Origin: Thermoprotei archaeon | GTDB taxonomy: Archaea > Thermoproteota > Nitrososphaeria > Geothermarchaeales > JDFR-13 | Length of the DNA stretch: 20,409 nt | Reading direction: 5' to 3' | Assembly (NCBI GenBank): GCA_015661745.1 | Contig: DQVL01000109.1 | Coordinates: 1 to 20,409 of the forward strand | Shown: in pieces, positions 1 through 8,376 of the stretch | Numbering within the stretch: the stretch's first letter is position 1 | Layout: every line of letters starts with the position of its first letter | Notes under the pieces: generated by a model | Database searches by the model: none | The model's input: the letters and a program-made list of their open reading frames with translations, nothing else | What the model was told of the DNA's origin: nothing | Program-made: the position numbers and the translations under genes

Positions 1-1
1 A

Positions 2-1036
2 CCAAAGGGTGCTATGCTCACCCATTATAACTTAGTCTCTAATATATACCAGATAGATGCATGGCTCTTTAGAGGTAGGAAGAAGCAGGATATATTTGTA
101 GGGCTACTCCCCTGGTTCCATATATATGGACAGACAGCTGTTATGAACTTCTCCATATTCTCCACAGGTACAACGATTGTATTACCAAGACTCGATATTA
201 AAGAACTTCTAAAGTCTATCCAGAAGTATAAAGCTAATGTATTCCATGGAGTACCCACTCTATATGCATACCTCAATAACTATCCTGAGATTAAAAAGTA
301 TAACTTGAGAAGTATTGAAGCATGTATAAGTGGGGCTGCACCCCTACCAGTCTCTGTAGCTGAGAGGTTTGAGGAGATAACTGGGGGTAAACTTAGGGAG
401 GGCTATGGATTGACAGAGACTAGCCCAGTTACACATGTAAATCCAATATATGGAAAATATAAATTTGGTTCAATTGGATTACCAGTTCCAAATACATTGG
501 CTGGAATAGCAGACCCAGATAAAGATGTATTCCTCCCACCCGGTGAAGTCGGAGAGGTAGTTGTAAGTGGGCCACAGGTTATGAAGGGATACTATAATAT
601 GGATGAGGAGAATAAGATGGTATTCTTCGAGAAATATGGTTATAGATGGTTTAGAACTGGAGATATGGGTAAGATGGATGAAGAAGGATATTTCTATATA
701 GTAGATAGGAAGAAGGACCTCATAAAATATAAGGGATATAGTGTCTATCCCCGTGAGGTTGAGGAAGTCCTATATAGGCATGAAGCGGTGAAGGAGGCCG
801 CCGTCATAGGGATACCCCATAAAGAGTATGGAGAACTTGTTAAAGCATATATTGTGTTGAAAGATGAATATAAGGGTAAAGTTAGTGAAGAAGATATTAT
901 AGAGTATGCTAAGGAGCATCTAGCCCCCTATAAAACCCCTAAAGTAGTTGAGTTTAGGGATGACCTACCGAAGAGTGCTGTGGGTAAAGTATTAAGGAGG
1001 GTCTTGAGGGAGGAGGAGCTTAAGAAAACCACCTAA
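2..1036 (+). CDS. Acyl-CoA synthetase (AMP-forming), 3' part; 5' end outside window
   Basis: Activates a carboxylic acid, probably a medium- or long-chain fatty acid, to its acyl-CoA through an acyl-adenylate. The frame is open to the window edge. The codons before the first ATG (base 14) read P-K-G-A and run into MLTHYN, the phosphate-binding loop of the ANL superfamily, so that ATG is internal and roughly the first third of the protein is missing. Also visible are YGLTETSP (adenine/AMP binding), FRTGDMG with the hinge region DRKKDLIKYKGYSVYPREVE, and near the C-terminus LPKSAVGKVLRR with the catalytic lysine of the C-terminal domain. The motifs are intact and fit FadD-like ligases; the exact chain length cannot be read from sequence. 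It converges on an acyl-CoA dehydrogenase, with five bases between the stop codons, which fits a shared fatty-acid oxidation role. Confidence 0.93.
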   Translation, partial: PKGAMLTHYNLVSNIYQIDAWLFRGRKKQDIFVGLLPWFHIYGQTAVMNFSIFSTGTTIVLPRLDIKELLKSIQKYKANVFHGVPTLYAYLNNYPEIKKYNLRSIEACISGAAPLPVSVAERFEEITGGKLREGYGLTETSPVTHVNPIYGKYKFGSIGLPVPNTLAGIADPDKDVFLPPGEVGEVVVSGPQVMKGYYNMDEENKMVFFEKYGYRWFRTGDMGKMDEEGYFYIVDRKKDLIKYKGYSVYPREVEEVLYRHEAVKEAAVIGIPHKEYGELVKAYIVLKDEYKGKVSEEDIIEYAKEHLAPYKTPKVVEFRDDLPKSAVGKVLRRVLREEELKKTT

Positions 1037-1041
1037 CCTTT

Positions 1042-2676
1042 TTATATATTTATATTGTATGATATCGACTCGATAAATTTCTTGGTATTATCTATATCTG
1101 GATAGACCCCTCTAAACATATAGTTATAGTATATTAATGCTAGATCGAGATACCTAGAATTAATATCTCCAAGCCTATATAACCCAGCTAAGCTTATCAA
1201 CCTAGCTAGATCAAACAATATAGATTTAGATTTTATAACTGCATCTTCAGCTCTGGATGTGTCAGCTTCACCAATGAACCTCTCTACCCGAGCCACCACA
1301 TCCCTAACCCCATTATATATATTTCTGTCGAGTATATCCTCAATACCATTGAGGTCTTCCAGAATCTTCTTAAACCCATTCTTGACAATGAGAGCCTCAA
1401 GAAAATCTAGGCTATGTATATTTGTAGTTCCCTCCCATATACTTGTGACTAGAGCCTCTCTATGTAGACGTTCAATCATAAAATCCTTTAGGAAGCCCCG
1501 TCCACCCATTAACTCCATGGCCTCCCCAGTTACATATATAGAGTGTTTAGCGGTTACAGCTTTAGCCATATGATTATATACCCTTGCATATGCATAAACC
1601 TCCGAATATGGTGGCTTCTCCTCCTGAACCATCTCCCAACGTTTAACAGCCTCTATAGCCAATATAAGATCTGCCATCGAGACCGCATCAAGTATGAGTA
1701 GATCACCCCGGTATAGTAGATGATCCACCAACCTCCTACCAAACGCCTCTCTATTAGATGCATATAACAATACCTCCATAATAGCCCTCCTAGATAAGCC
1801 TACAGAACCAAATGTATTCGCCAATCTAGATATCATCAGATTCTCTAGGGCATAGTAATAGCCCTTCTCTAAATCCCCTATTGGAGTAGCCATAGACCCA
1901 TCAAGCTCAATCTCCCCAGTTGGTACATTAATAGTGCCAAGTTTATCCTTCAACCTAATAAGTCGATAATTAGGTCTTCCATCCCTATCCCTAGTCGGCA
2001 TTAGAAAGAGGGATAAACCTTTAACCCCTGATCTACCCCCTTCCACCCTAGCAACCACCAATGCATAATCGGCGAATCCAATGTTACTGGTAAAATATTT
2101 TATACCATATAACCTCCAAACCCCATTCTCTAACTTAGCTAACGTCTCTATACCCCCTAAATCCGATCCAGCATTAACCTCTGAGAACCATGTAGCACCA
2201 TAATATACTGGGATCCCATCTCCAAACATATGACTAGCTATATGCCTCATCTCAGAGTCTCCATATTTATATATTGCATATGCAGTCTGCATAGTGACAG
2301 TTACTATACATTCTACACCTGCATCACCCATCATATATAAGTAGGTCATATGGGTAAGCCAGTCACCATCATGTATTGGAGGTCTATTGACTCCATAGAA
2401 GGCTATAATCTTCTCCAACTCCCTCCTTAAACTAGGTGATATCCATATATCATCGATACGCTCTCCATTAAGATCCCAGTAGATAGGGTGGGGAGAACCA
2501 TATTTATCTACATAATCTATTACCTCAAGCAGGTCACTCGATACATAACGTCCAAACCCATGGAAGTCGGGTTCACCACCCATATATCTCTTTAAGGCGT
2601 CACGTAATCCAAGGTCAAGCTCATAGACATTCTTACCATATATCATGGAATATGCCCTATATGGAGAACCCTTCAT
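1042..2676 (-). CDS. Acyl-CoA dehydrogenase, AidB-like
   Basis: FAD-dependent alpha,beta-dehydrogenation of an acyl-CoA, probably passing electrons to the ETF encoded at 17.7-19.3 kb. The length (544 aa from this ATG) and the N-terminal part (YGSPHPIYWDLNGERID) resemble the AidB branch rather than the shorter ~380 aa dehydrogenases. Visible are WFSEVNAGSD near residue 165 (flavin/substrate loop), the middle beta-domain strand WRLYGIKYFTSNIGFADYAL, the FAD-contacting NREAFGR near 310, GEAMELMGGRGF near 385, and IWEGTTNIH near 415. The Glu of that last motif sits where the catalytic base of medium-chain enzymes lies. About 110 residues follow as a helical tail. The frame also allows a GTG one codon upstream (2679). 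A TTTTAAA box at 2708-2714 would give a near-leaderless transcript for either start. AidB proteins can also bind DNA, so the substrate is uncertain. Confidence 0.88.
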   Translation of the reverse strand: MKGSPYRAYSMIYGKNVYELDLGLRDALKRYMGGEPDFHGFGRYVSSDLLEVIDYVDKYGSPHPIYWDLNGERIDDIWISPSLRRELEKIIAFYGVNRPPIHDGDWLTHMTYLYMMGDAGVECIVTVTMQTAYAIYKYGDSEMRHIASHMFGDGIPVYYGATWFSEVNAGSDLGGIETLAKLENGVWRLYGIKYFTSNIGFADYALVVARVEGGRSGVKGLSLFLMPTRDRDGRPNYRLIRLKDKLGTINVPTGEIELDGSMATPIGDLEKGYYYALENLMISRLANTFGSVGLSRRAIMEVLLYASNREAFGRRLVDHLLYRGDLLILDAVSMADLILAIEAVKRWEMVQEEKPPYSEVYAYARVYNHMAKAVTAKHSIYVTGEAMELMGGRGFLKDFMIERLHREALVTSIWEGTTNIHSLDFLEALIVKNGFKKILEDLNGIEDILDRNIYNGVRDVVARVERFIGEADTSRAEDAVIKSKSILFDLARLISLAGLYRLGDINSRYLDLALIYYNYMFRGVYPDIDNTKKFIESISYNINI

Positions 2677-2707
2677 CACACCATCAAAAAATAATTTAGA
2701 TAAGTTG

Positions 2708-2714
2708 TTTAAAA
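2708..2714 (-). promoter_or_regulatory. Candidate TATA box for the acyl-CoA dehydrogenase
   Basis: TTTTAAA on the minus strand is centred about 32-35 bases before the GTG/ATG start pair. It lies in the 120-base divergent gap shared with topA. AT-rich background makes this only suggestive. Confidence 0.35.
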
Positions 2715-2769
2715 CACAATCTAAGAAAAGGCATTAACAGTGGTTTAATATAGAGGCTTGATACCCACA

Positions 2770-2778
2770 GATATATGG
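2770..2778 (+). promoter_or_regulatory. Candidate TATA box for topA
   Basis: GATATATGG is centred near -28 relative to the topA ATG, the archaeal position for a leaderless transcript. Other AT-rich boxes (2742-2751, 2788-2796) are nearby, so the assignment is tentative. Confidence 0.35.
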
Positions 2779-2802
2779 CATTAACACTATATAATAATTC
2801 AT

Positions 2803-4551
2803 ATGCCTATAATACAGGAGAGATATATAGTCGTTGCGGAGAAGCCCTCTGTAGCTAGAGAGCTAAAGAAATTCTTTAGATATAATAAAATATCAGCTAT
2901 TACATCATCTGTAAGGGGACACATATATAATCTGGATTTCCCCAGTAGATATGGATGGGGTAGGATTGCAGCCGAGAAACTATTTGACCTAGTGAATGAG
3001 ATTGAATTTAAGTTGGTGGATAGAAAGTCCTATATAAATCTAAGGAAGATCTTCTCAACATATAAAGGGTATATATTGGTGATCGCTACAGACAACGACT
3101 CAGAGGGTGAGTTGATTGGATATGAGATCCTCAGGATATATGAGGATATTCGGGGTAGGGGAAGCAGATACTATAGAATGAGGTTCAACAGTCTAGATTT
3201 TAAAGAGTTATACCGTGCATGGACTAATAAAACGACGGCTCTAAACTGGAGGTGGGTCAATAAAGCCCTATTCAGAACATATTTTGACTTGGTGACTGGA
3301 GCCGCATTTACTAGAATCCTAACTATATCAGGAGATGGGAGATTGATTTCATGGGGTAGTTGCCAGACACCAACACTATACTTCGTCGTTAAGAGGGAGA
3401 GGGAGAGAAAGGCATTCAAACGTAGGAAATACTATTATATATCTATTAAGATAGAGAAGGATGGTAGGGAGGTATCCCTCAATAGCCAACACTTTAGTAA
3501 GAAGGGGGAAGCCGAATATATAGCTAGTGAGATTAGGGAGGCTGGATATATAACTATATCAAAATATGTTAAGGAGAGGTTTAGGGAGAGGAGGCCACTA
3601 CCTACAGCAACCGACTACCTATTAAGGGATCTAACCAAGATCCTAAAGATAGATGCTATGGAGATATTATCTATCGCTGAGGAATTATATAGTAGGGGAT
3701 ATATATCCTATCCGAGGACAGAGACCGATAAATACCCCAAGACATTCGACTATAGACGCCCACTAAAAACTGTTGAAGAATCAGACTTAAACCATCTACT
3801 TATATATACCAAAGGATTCCCAAAGCTACAACCCAATCCTAGACAGGGGAGAAAAGATGATAAGGCTCATCCACCAATATATCCCGTGAAGCCATATCCA
3901 AATGATGGGAGTAGGCAATGGCGTATATGGGAGTATATAGCTAGAAGATATATAGCCAATGTCTATACAGATGATGCATTCGGATTTAAACAGGTTTTAG
4001 AGGCTATATATGGAGATATAGTATTTACGGGACATGGAAGATATTATGCATATGAAGGATTCTACAAGATATTTCCATATTTTAGATCCAAAGACAATCC
4101 AATACCTGACTTTAAGGTGGGAGAAAAGATTAGGGTTGTAGATGTAGATGTAAAGACGGGGTGGACAGAGCCTCCGCCAAGACTTACCGAGGCCGACCTC
4201 CTGAAACTTATGGAGGACCACGGTATAGGAACAGATGCGACAAGAGCTATTTATCCGAGGATCTTGGTGAAGAGGAGATATGCAAGTAAGAGGGGAGGTA
4301 GATATATACCTTCAAAACTTGGGATGAACTTTATAGAACTTCTAGAGAATATAGATAAGAGGTTGGTGACACCCGATACGAGAAAATATGTTGAGGATAT
4401 GATGAAGATGATTGAGGAGGGAAGGATGGGAATGGATGATGCCTTAGAGAAGGCGTTAGCCATATATAAAGAGCTCTTCAAGAGGTTGATGAAGAGTGAG
4501 GATGAGATAAGTAGTTACCTCCTTATAAAGGATAGGGAGAAGAAGGGTTAA
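2803..4551 (+). CDS. topA: DNA topoisomerase, type IA (archaeal TopA/Topo III type)
   Basis: Relaxes negatively supercoiled DNA or resolves single-stranded linkages by a transient 5'-phosphotyrosine break. The N-terminal Toprim domain begins with VVAEKPSVARELKKFF (Glu13) and carries ATDNDSEGE (Asp97, Asp99, Glu101), the acidic metal-binding triad. SWGSCQTPTL near 185 and RGYISYPRTETDKYP near 300 are family signatures; Tyr303 of YPRT is the expected active-site tyrosine. HPPIYPV and GIGTDATRA follow. At 582 aa it ends shortly after the catalytic core and has no C-terminal CxxC zinc fingers. The ATG has no clear Shine-Dalgarno; GATATATGG about 27 bases upstream suggests a leaderless transcript. 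Its TAA overlaps the stop codon of the convergent aldo/keto reductase by bases. Confidence 0.95.
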   Translation: MPIIQERYIVVAEKPSVARELKKFFRYNKISAITSSVRGHIYNLDFPSRYGWGRIAAEKLFDLVNEIEFKLVDRKSYINLRKIFSTYKGYILVIATDNDSEGELIGYEILRIYEDIRGRGSRYYRMRFNSLDFKELYRAWTNKTTALNWRWVNKALFRTYFDLVTGAAFTRILTISGDGRLISWGSCQTPTLYFVVKRERERKAFKRRKYYYISIKIEKDGREVSLNSQHFSKKGEAEYIASEIREAGYITISKYVKERFRERRPLPTATDYLLRDLTKILKIDAMEILSIAEELYSRGYISYPRTETDKYPKTFDYRRPLKTVEESDLNHLLIYTKGFPKLQPNPRQGRKDDKAHPPIYPVKPYPNDGSRQWRIWEYIARRYIANVYTDDAFGFKQVLEAIYGDIVFTGHGRYYAYEGFYKIFPYFRSKDNPIPDFKVGEKIRVVDVDVKTGWTEPPPRLTEADLLKLMEDHGIGTDATRAIYPRILVKRRYASKRGGRYIPSKLGMNFIELLENIDKRLVTPDTRKYVEDMMKMIEEGRMGMDDALEKALAIYKELFKRLMKSEDEISSYLLIKDREKKG

Positions 4552-5510
4552 TAAGTCACTCTCGAGATCCTAACTGACCTACTCACCTGATCAAGCCTCA
4601 GCCAGTCATCATATGACAGCTTCCAACCCATAGCACCCGCATTATCTACAGCCTGCCCAGGATTCTTAGCCCCTGGAATAGGAATAATATTTGGATAGGC
4701 ATCTATTAACCATCTCAAAGCCAACTGAGCAGGGGTCTTCCCATATTTACCCGAGAGATCCTGAAGAACCTCAACAACCCTATATATCTGAGCCATATTC
4801 TCCTTGGTAAAGAGGGGTTCTCTAGACCTAACATCCTTAAACTCAGGTAGATTATCGGGTGTATATTTACCTGTCAATGCCCCCTTCGCAAGTGGACTCC
4901 AAGGTATAACCGCCAAGTCATTAGACAAGGCATAGGGAATCAACTCCTTCTCAGCATCCCTCTCCACCAGGTTATACCTTATCTGTAGAGATACAATATC
5001 GGTGGTTGATAGACACTCCCTCGCAGATTCAACCAGTTCAACTGGGAAATCACTCAACCCGATATATCTTACCAAACCCATGTTAACAAGCTGTTCAAGA
5101 GCCTTCATATACTCACATGTAGGTATATTGTGCCAACAGGGGGGCCAATGAACCTGCATAAGATCTATTGCATCTACTTGAAGCCTCTTTAAACTATTAT
5201 TCACAGCTTTAAAGACATCATCCCTAGAGAGAAACTCACCAGGGATCTTAGTAGCTATAAACACTTGATCCCGAACACCCAAATCTTTTATAGCTCTACC
5301 TAGAAACTCTTCACTCAGACCAAATCCATATACCATAGCCGTATCAATAAAGTTTATTCCCGCGTCTAGGGCACTCTCAATTATAGACTTAGCTAAGTCA
5401 TATTCAGTTACACCCCAAGACTCGCTAAACTGCCATATACCAAGTCCAACCCTACTAACCTTCTCACCAGTCCAACCCAACTCGACGTATTCTGCGCCTC
5501 CTGACATCAT
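4548..5510 (-). CDS. Aldo/keto reductase
   Basis: NAD(P)H-dependent reduction of an aldehyde or ketone, substrate unknown. The 320 aa protein has the (beta/alpha)8 layout of the family. The full catalytic tetrad can be read: Asp56 and Tyr61 in NFIDTAMVYGFGLSEE, Lys88 in VFIATKIP, and His121 in DLMQVHWPP. VRYIGLSDF near 160, LQIRYNLVERD near 190 and IPWSPLAKGALTGKY near 225 (cofactor pocket) follow the usual order. Two ATG codons start the protein in tandem (5510 and 5507). TTATATAT at 5535-5542 is centred 28 bases before the first, so a leaderless start there is likely. The gene is monocistronic and diverges from the heme-monooxygenase-like gene; no neighbour indicates its substrate. Confidence 0.93.
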   Translation of the reverse strand: MMSGGAEYVELGWTGEKVSRVGLGIWQFSESWGVTEYDLAKSIIESALDAGINFIDTAMVYGFGLSEEFLGRAIKDLGVRDQVFIATKIPGEFLSRDDVFKAVNNSLKRLQVDAIDLMQVHWPPCWHNIPTCEYMKALEQLVNMGLVRYIGLSDFPVELVESARECLSTTDIVSLQIRYNLVERDAEKELIPYALSNDLAVIPWSPLAKGALTGKYTPDNLPEFKDVRSREPLFTKENMAQIYRVVEVLQDLSGKYGKTPAQLALRWLIDAYPNIIPIPGAKNPGQAVDNAGAMGWKLSYDDWLRLDQVSRSVRISRVTY

Positions 5511-5534
5511 CTTAACACCATAAGATAGTAAGGC

Positions 5535-5542
5535 ATATATAA
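5535..5542 (-). promoter_or_regulatory. TATA box of the aldo/keto reductase
   Basis: TTATATAT on the minus strand is centred 28 bases before the ATG at 5510, the expected archaeal distance for a leaderless mRNA. Confidence 0.5.
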
Positions 5543-5611
5543 GTTAAAAATTGGTTTCGAGACCAAGATATATAGCAAAGGTTAAATTAAATTATTAACA
5601 TCAAAAATAAT

Positions 5612-5905
5612 ATGACAATTGCTGTTGTAAATCATATACAGGCACATGATAGAGAGAGCTATCAAAAAATCATCAATTTATTTAGGAATAGAGCGGGATT
5701 AGTAGATAAGTTCCAAGGATTTAAAGAATTTAAACTTTATGCCTCTGAGGATGAGCTTAAGATAATGGTTATGACTATATGGGAGGATAGAGAGAGCTTC
5801 GAGAGATGGAGAAATAGTGAGGAATTTAGGAGGGGGCATTCAAGGGCAAGGAATGAGAATATAAATGCTGAGTCTAAAGGCGTTATCTATGAGGTCATTA
5901 TCTAA
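5612..5905 (+). CDS. IsdG/HmoA-type heme-degrading monooxygenase candidate (ABM fold)
   Basis: A 97 aa single-domain protein of the antibiotic-biosynthesis-monooxygenase/IsdG ferredoxin-like fold, expected to work as a dimer in the cytoplasm. The pattern of one helix, LVDKFQGFKEFKLY, the strand IMVMTIWEDRESFERW and the tail SEEFRRGHSRAR matches the family. Asn7, Trp66 and His76 fall where IsdG of Staphylococcus has its heme-degrading triad (Asn7, Trp67, His77), including the W-x9-H spacing. That makes heme ring opening, releasing iron, the most likely activity. Many ABM proteins without this triad do other chemistry. The gene is single, probably leaderless (AT-rich box near 5585), and its TAA overlaps the stop codon of the convergent P-type ATPase. 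Fold: confident. Heme activity: inferred. Confidence 0.78.
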   Translation: MTIAVVNHIQAHDRESYQKIINLFRNRAGLVDKFQGFKEFKLYASEDELKIMVMTIWEDRESFERWRNSEEFRRGHSRARNENINAESKGVIYEVII

Positions 5906-7815
5906 GACACCCTAGCCAACCTAGTTATATTTAGAAGTAGTAATAGAGTTATTCCATCATCACCTAAAGCAACAACAAGCCATAGAGGAACTAAACCCAT
6001 CATACCTAGAATACCTAAGATCAACTTACTAGATATAGATACTACTATATTCTCTTTTGCAATTATACTGGTCTTCAACGCGAGTCTATATAAATATGGT
6101 AACATTGAGAGATCATCTTTGACTAATACAATATCAGCGGTTTCAAGAGCCACCTCAGTACCGGAGCCACCCATTGCAATCCCCACATCCGATGCAGCCA
6201 ATGCAGGCGCATCATTCACACCATCGCCAACCATGGCTACACCACCCCCCTCTCTATACCTCTCAACGATTCTAAGTTTCTCCTCAGGCTTGACCTCAGC
6301 GTAATACTCATCAATATCTAGTTTCTCGGCAACTCTTTTTGCGACATCCTCTTTATCACCAGTTAATATAACTGTGTGAAGACCCATCCCCCTCAACTCC
6401 CTAACACATTCTAATGCATCATCCCTAACCTCATCCTGTAAACATATTGACCCAACATACTCACCATCTAATACAACATGTACATTTATATGTTCATCAG
6501 CAGGGATTTCTCGATCTGATATAATGTTCTCTATAAACTCTCCACTCCCAATTACTACGTCACGACCATTAACTGAGCCTACAATCCCCTTACCTGGATA
6601 CTCTCTAATGTTCCTGGCTTCACCGTATATATCTTCATCCACTTGATTAACATATTCTACTATCCCCCTAGCAACAGGATGATTCGAATACTTTTCAATA
6701 GATGCAACTATTTGAAGAGTCTCCATATCAGATATGTTTGATAATCTACATTTATCAACAACCTTAGGTTTTCCATAGGTTAACGTACCAGTCTTATCAA
6801 ATATGAAGGTCTTAACACTAGCTAGCTTCTCCATATATACACCTCCCTTAACTACAATTCCTTTACGAGATGAAAGGGATATAGCTGTAAAGAAGGTTGC
6901 TGGAACTGAGATTATGAATGCTGATGGACAAGCTAAGACAAGGAGTATCATAGCTCTATATATCCAGAAGTTGAGGTCTCCACCGAATAGATATGGAGGT
7001 ATAAAAGCGATTAACCCAGCCGATAAGACTATTGCAGGTACATATTTTGCCGAGAATCGATCGACAACATTCTCTATAGAGGCTTTCCTAGCCCTAGCCT
7101 CCATAACCAAAGATACAATCTTCGATACTAGAGTCTCATTAACTGGTTTAGTAACTCTAACCTTAATTACACCATCAAGATTTAATGTACCAGCATATAC
7201 ATTCTGACCTGTACTCTTAAATACAGGGATGTTCTCACCAGTTATATTAGATTCATCTATTGAGGACTCCCCCTCCAAAATAACTCCATCAAGGGGGATA
7301 CGCTCCCCCGGCCTAACTATAATTATCTCTCCAGGCTTAACATCAACTGTATCCATCAAGACTTCAGAGCCATTCCTCAATACCGATGCCTTATCCGGCA
7401 TATACTCTATAAGTTTAGCTACAGATTCTCGAGCCCTATCCTCGATATACTCCTCAAGAAACTCAGATATTATAAATAGTGTAATGACCATAGCCCCCTC
7501 AAAAAGTAGATCAATATATGTAGATGCTAAGGCAACTACCCCCATCAAAAACTCTGTAGAAAACTTATATCTAGTCAAGAGTATCTTAAAACCTACTATA
7601 GTGAGGTAGCCACCGAAGACACCAATTAATATATGATACAATATCTGGGATAGAGTTGCATGTATACCCAATATATCCCTTAAAGCCTCGATCTCAAAAT
7701 CACCAACTAAATTCTCAACTAGCAATGCAGATATCAAGAGTATACTAGCAACCACTGAGAATATCAGCCATTTATTTAAACCTGCATCATGACCATGTAT
7801 ATCATCTCCACCCAT
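5902..7815 (-). CDS. P1B-type heavy-metal ATPase with CPS motif, no metal-binding N-terminal domain
   Basis: ATP-driven metal efflux pump in the cell membrane. All P-type signatures are present in the 637 aa protein: TGEN (192-195), DKTGT with phosphorylated Asp340, the P1B-specific HP (379-380), TGDK (485) and GDGVNDAP (530). The transmembrane metal motif is Cys296-Pro297-Ser298 (LACPSAF), not CPC. Lys597 in the penultimate helix and Asp619 in LGDDGITLLLLLN align by eye with the Lys and Asp of Zn/Cd/Pb pumps (ZntA type). The N-terminus is about 14 residues with His7 and His9 (HGH) and lacks the usual CxxC HMA domain. The gene diverges from a NikR-type nickel regulator, so nickel (or cobalt/zinc) is the suggested cargo. 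The last codons overlap the convergent heme-monooxygenase-like gene by 4 bases. Confidence 0.93.
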   Translation of the reverse strand: MGGDDIHGHDAGLNKWLIFSVVASILLISALLVENLVGDFEIEALRDILGIHATLSQILYHILIGVFGGYLTIVGFKILLTRYKFSTEFLMGVVALASTYIDLLFEGAMVITLFIISEFLEEYIEDRARESVAKLIEYMPDKASVLRNGSEVLMDTVDVKPGEIIIVRPGERIPLDGVILEGESSIDESNITGENIPVFKSTGQNVYAGTLNLDGVIKVRVTKPVNETLVSKIVSLVMEARARKASIENVVDRFSAKYVPAIVLSAGLIAFIPPYLFGGDLNFWIYRAMILLVLACPSAFIISVPATFFTAISLSSRKGIVVKGGVYMEKLASVKTFIFDKTGTLTYGKPKVVDKCRLSNISDMETLQIVASIEKYSNHPVARGIVEYVNQVDEDIYGEARNIREYPGKGIVGSVNGRDVVIGSGEFIENIISDREIPADEHINVHVVLDGEYVGSICLQDEVRDDALECVRELRGMGLHTVILTGDKEDVAKRVAEKLDIDEYYAEVKPEEKLRIVERYREGGGVAMVGDGVNDAPALAASDVGIAMGGSGTEVALETADIVLVKDDLSMLPYLYRLALKTSIIAKENIVVSISSKLILGILGMMGLVPLWLVVALGDDGITLLLLLNITRLARVS

Positions 7816-7819
7816 AATA

Positions 7820-7845
7820 CATCATAAAATCTGACTATAATGATG
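7820..7845. promoter_or_regulatory. Inverted repeat CATCAT-N14-ATGATG, possible regulator site
   Basis: Six-base arms, perfectly inverted around a 14-base spacer, lie 5-30 bases upstream of the ATPase ATG, where RNA polymerase would start a leaderless transcript. The geometry recalls the spaced half-sites of bacterial NikR operators, though the half-site sequence differs. The region is AT-rich, so chance occurrence is possible. Confidence 0.3.
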
Positions 7846-7889
7846 ATATATTAAAATTATAATAAGAAAATCTTAATTGTTAATAATTG

Positions 7890-7905
7890 TATATTAATTA
7901 ATATA
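7890..7905. promoter_or_regulatory. Perfect 16-bp palindrome over the nikR TATA region
   Basis: TATATTAATTAATATA is a perfect palindrome ending 26 bases before the nikR ATG, and its right half (TTAATATA) would serve as the TATA box. A protein bound here would block nikR transcription, as expected for autoregulation. Low sequence complexity lowers the weight. Confidence 0.35.
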
Positions 7906-7931
7906 GTTGAAGATATTAACATATTTTTAGT

Positions 7932-8327
7932 ATGCCCATAATAAGTCTATCAATCCCAAGGGAATTACTATATAAAATAGATAGATACATTAGGGAGAGA
8001 GGATACTTCAGTAGATCAGAAATGTTTAGAGACGCAATCAGGAATCTTATTGAGGAAGCTGAGTATATGTCTAGAGAGAGGATCTCATCAACCATAATGA
8101 TTACATATGACAAGGATAACTTATCCGTCTCAAAAACAGTAAGTAGGCTTAACCATGAATATAATGATATAATTATAGAGAGTATACATAGACATCTAGG
8201 TAATGAATACTGCATAGATATCTTAATTGCTGAGGGAGATAGAGAAAGAATAGCGGATCTACTAAGGAAGGTTAGGGGTATCCACGGTGTATATCATATA
8301 AAGCATATGTTCATTCCATTGGAGTAG
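7932..8327 (+). CDS. nikR: NikR-type nickel-responsive transcriptional regulator
   Basis: A 131 aa DNA-binding metalloregulator: N-terminal ribbon-helix-helix (ISLSIPRELLYKIDRYI, then GYFSRSEMFRDAIRNLI, residues 4-40) joined to an ACT-like metal-sensing and tetramerisation domain. The four nickel ligands of NikR are all present with exact spacing, His75-x10-His86-x-His88-x5-Cys94, which separates it from ordinary CopG-family proteins. Start: ATG with a TATA-like TTAATATA near -28, so probably leaderless. The promoter region contains a 16-bp palindrome. The gene diverges from a P1B metal ATPase across 116 bases, making that pump the obvious target. Known NikR proteins mostly control nickel uptake or nickel enzymes, so control of an exporter is an inference from position. 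Confidence 0.92.
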   Translation: MPIISLSIPRELLYKIDRYIRERGYFSRSEMFRDAIRNLIEEAEYMSRERISSTIMITYDKDNLSVSKTVSRLNHEYNDIIIESIHRHLGNEYCIDILIAEGDRERIADLLRKVRGIHGVYHIKHMFIPLE

Positions 8328-8376
8328 ATACCTCATTTAATCAACTTAAGATCACAAAAATCTATATAATAAAAAA

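Noticed and set aside
14..16. ATG as start of the acyl-CoA synthetase
   Set aside because: The preceding in-frame codons encode P-K-G-A of the ANL phosphate-binding loop, so this Met is internal and the gene is cut by the window edge.
6803..7609. Plus-strand open frames of 134 and 126 codons opposite the metal ATPase
   Set aside because: They are antisense shadows of a gene with complete P-type ATPase motifs, show no family motif and have low-complexity translations.
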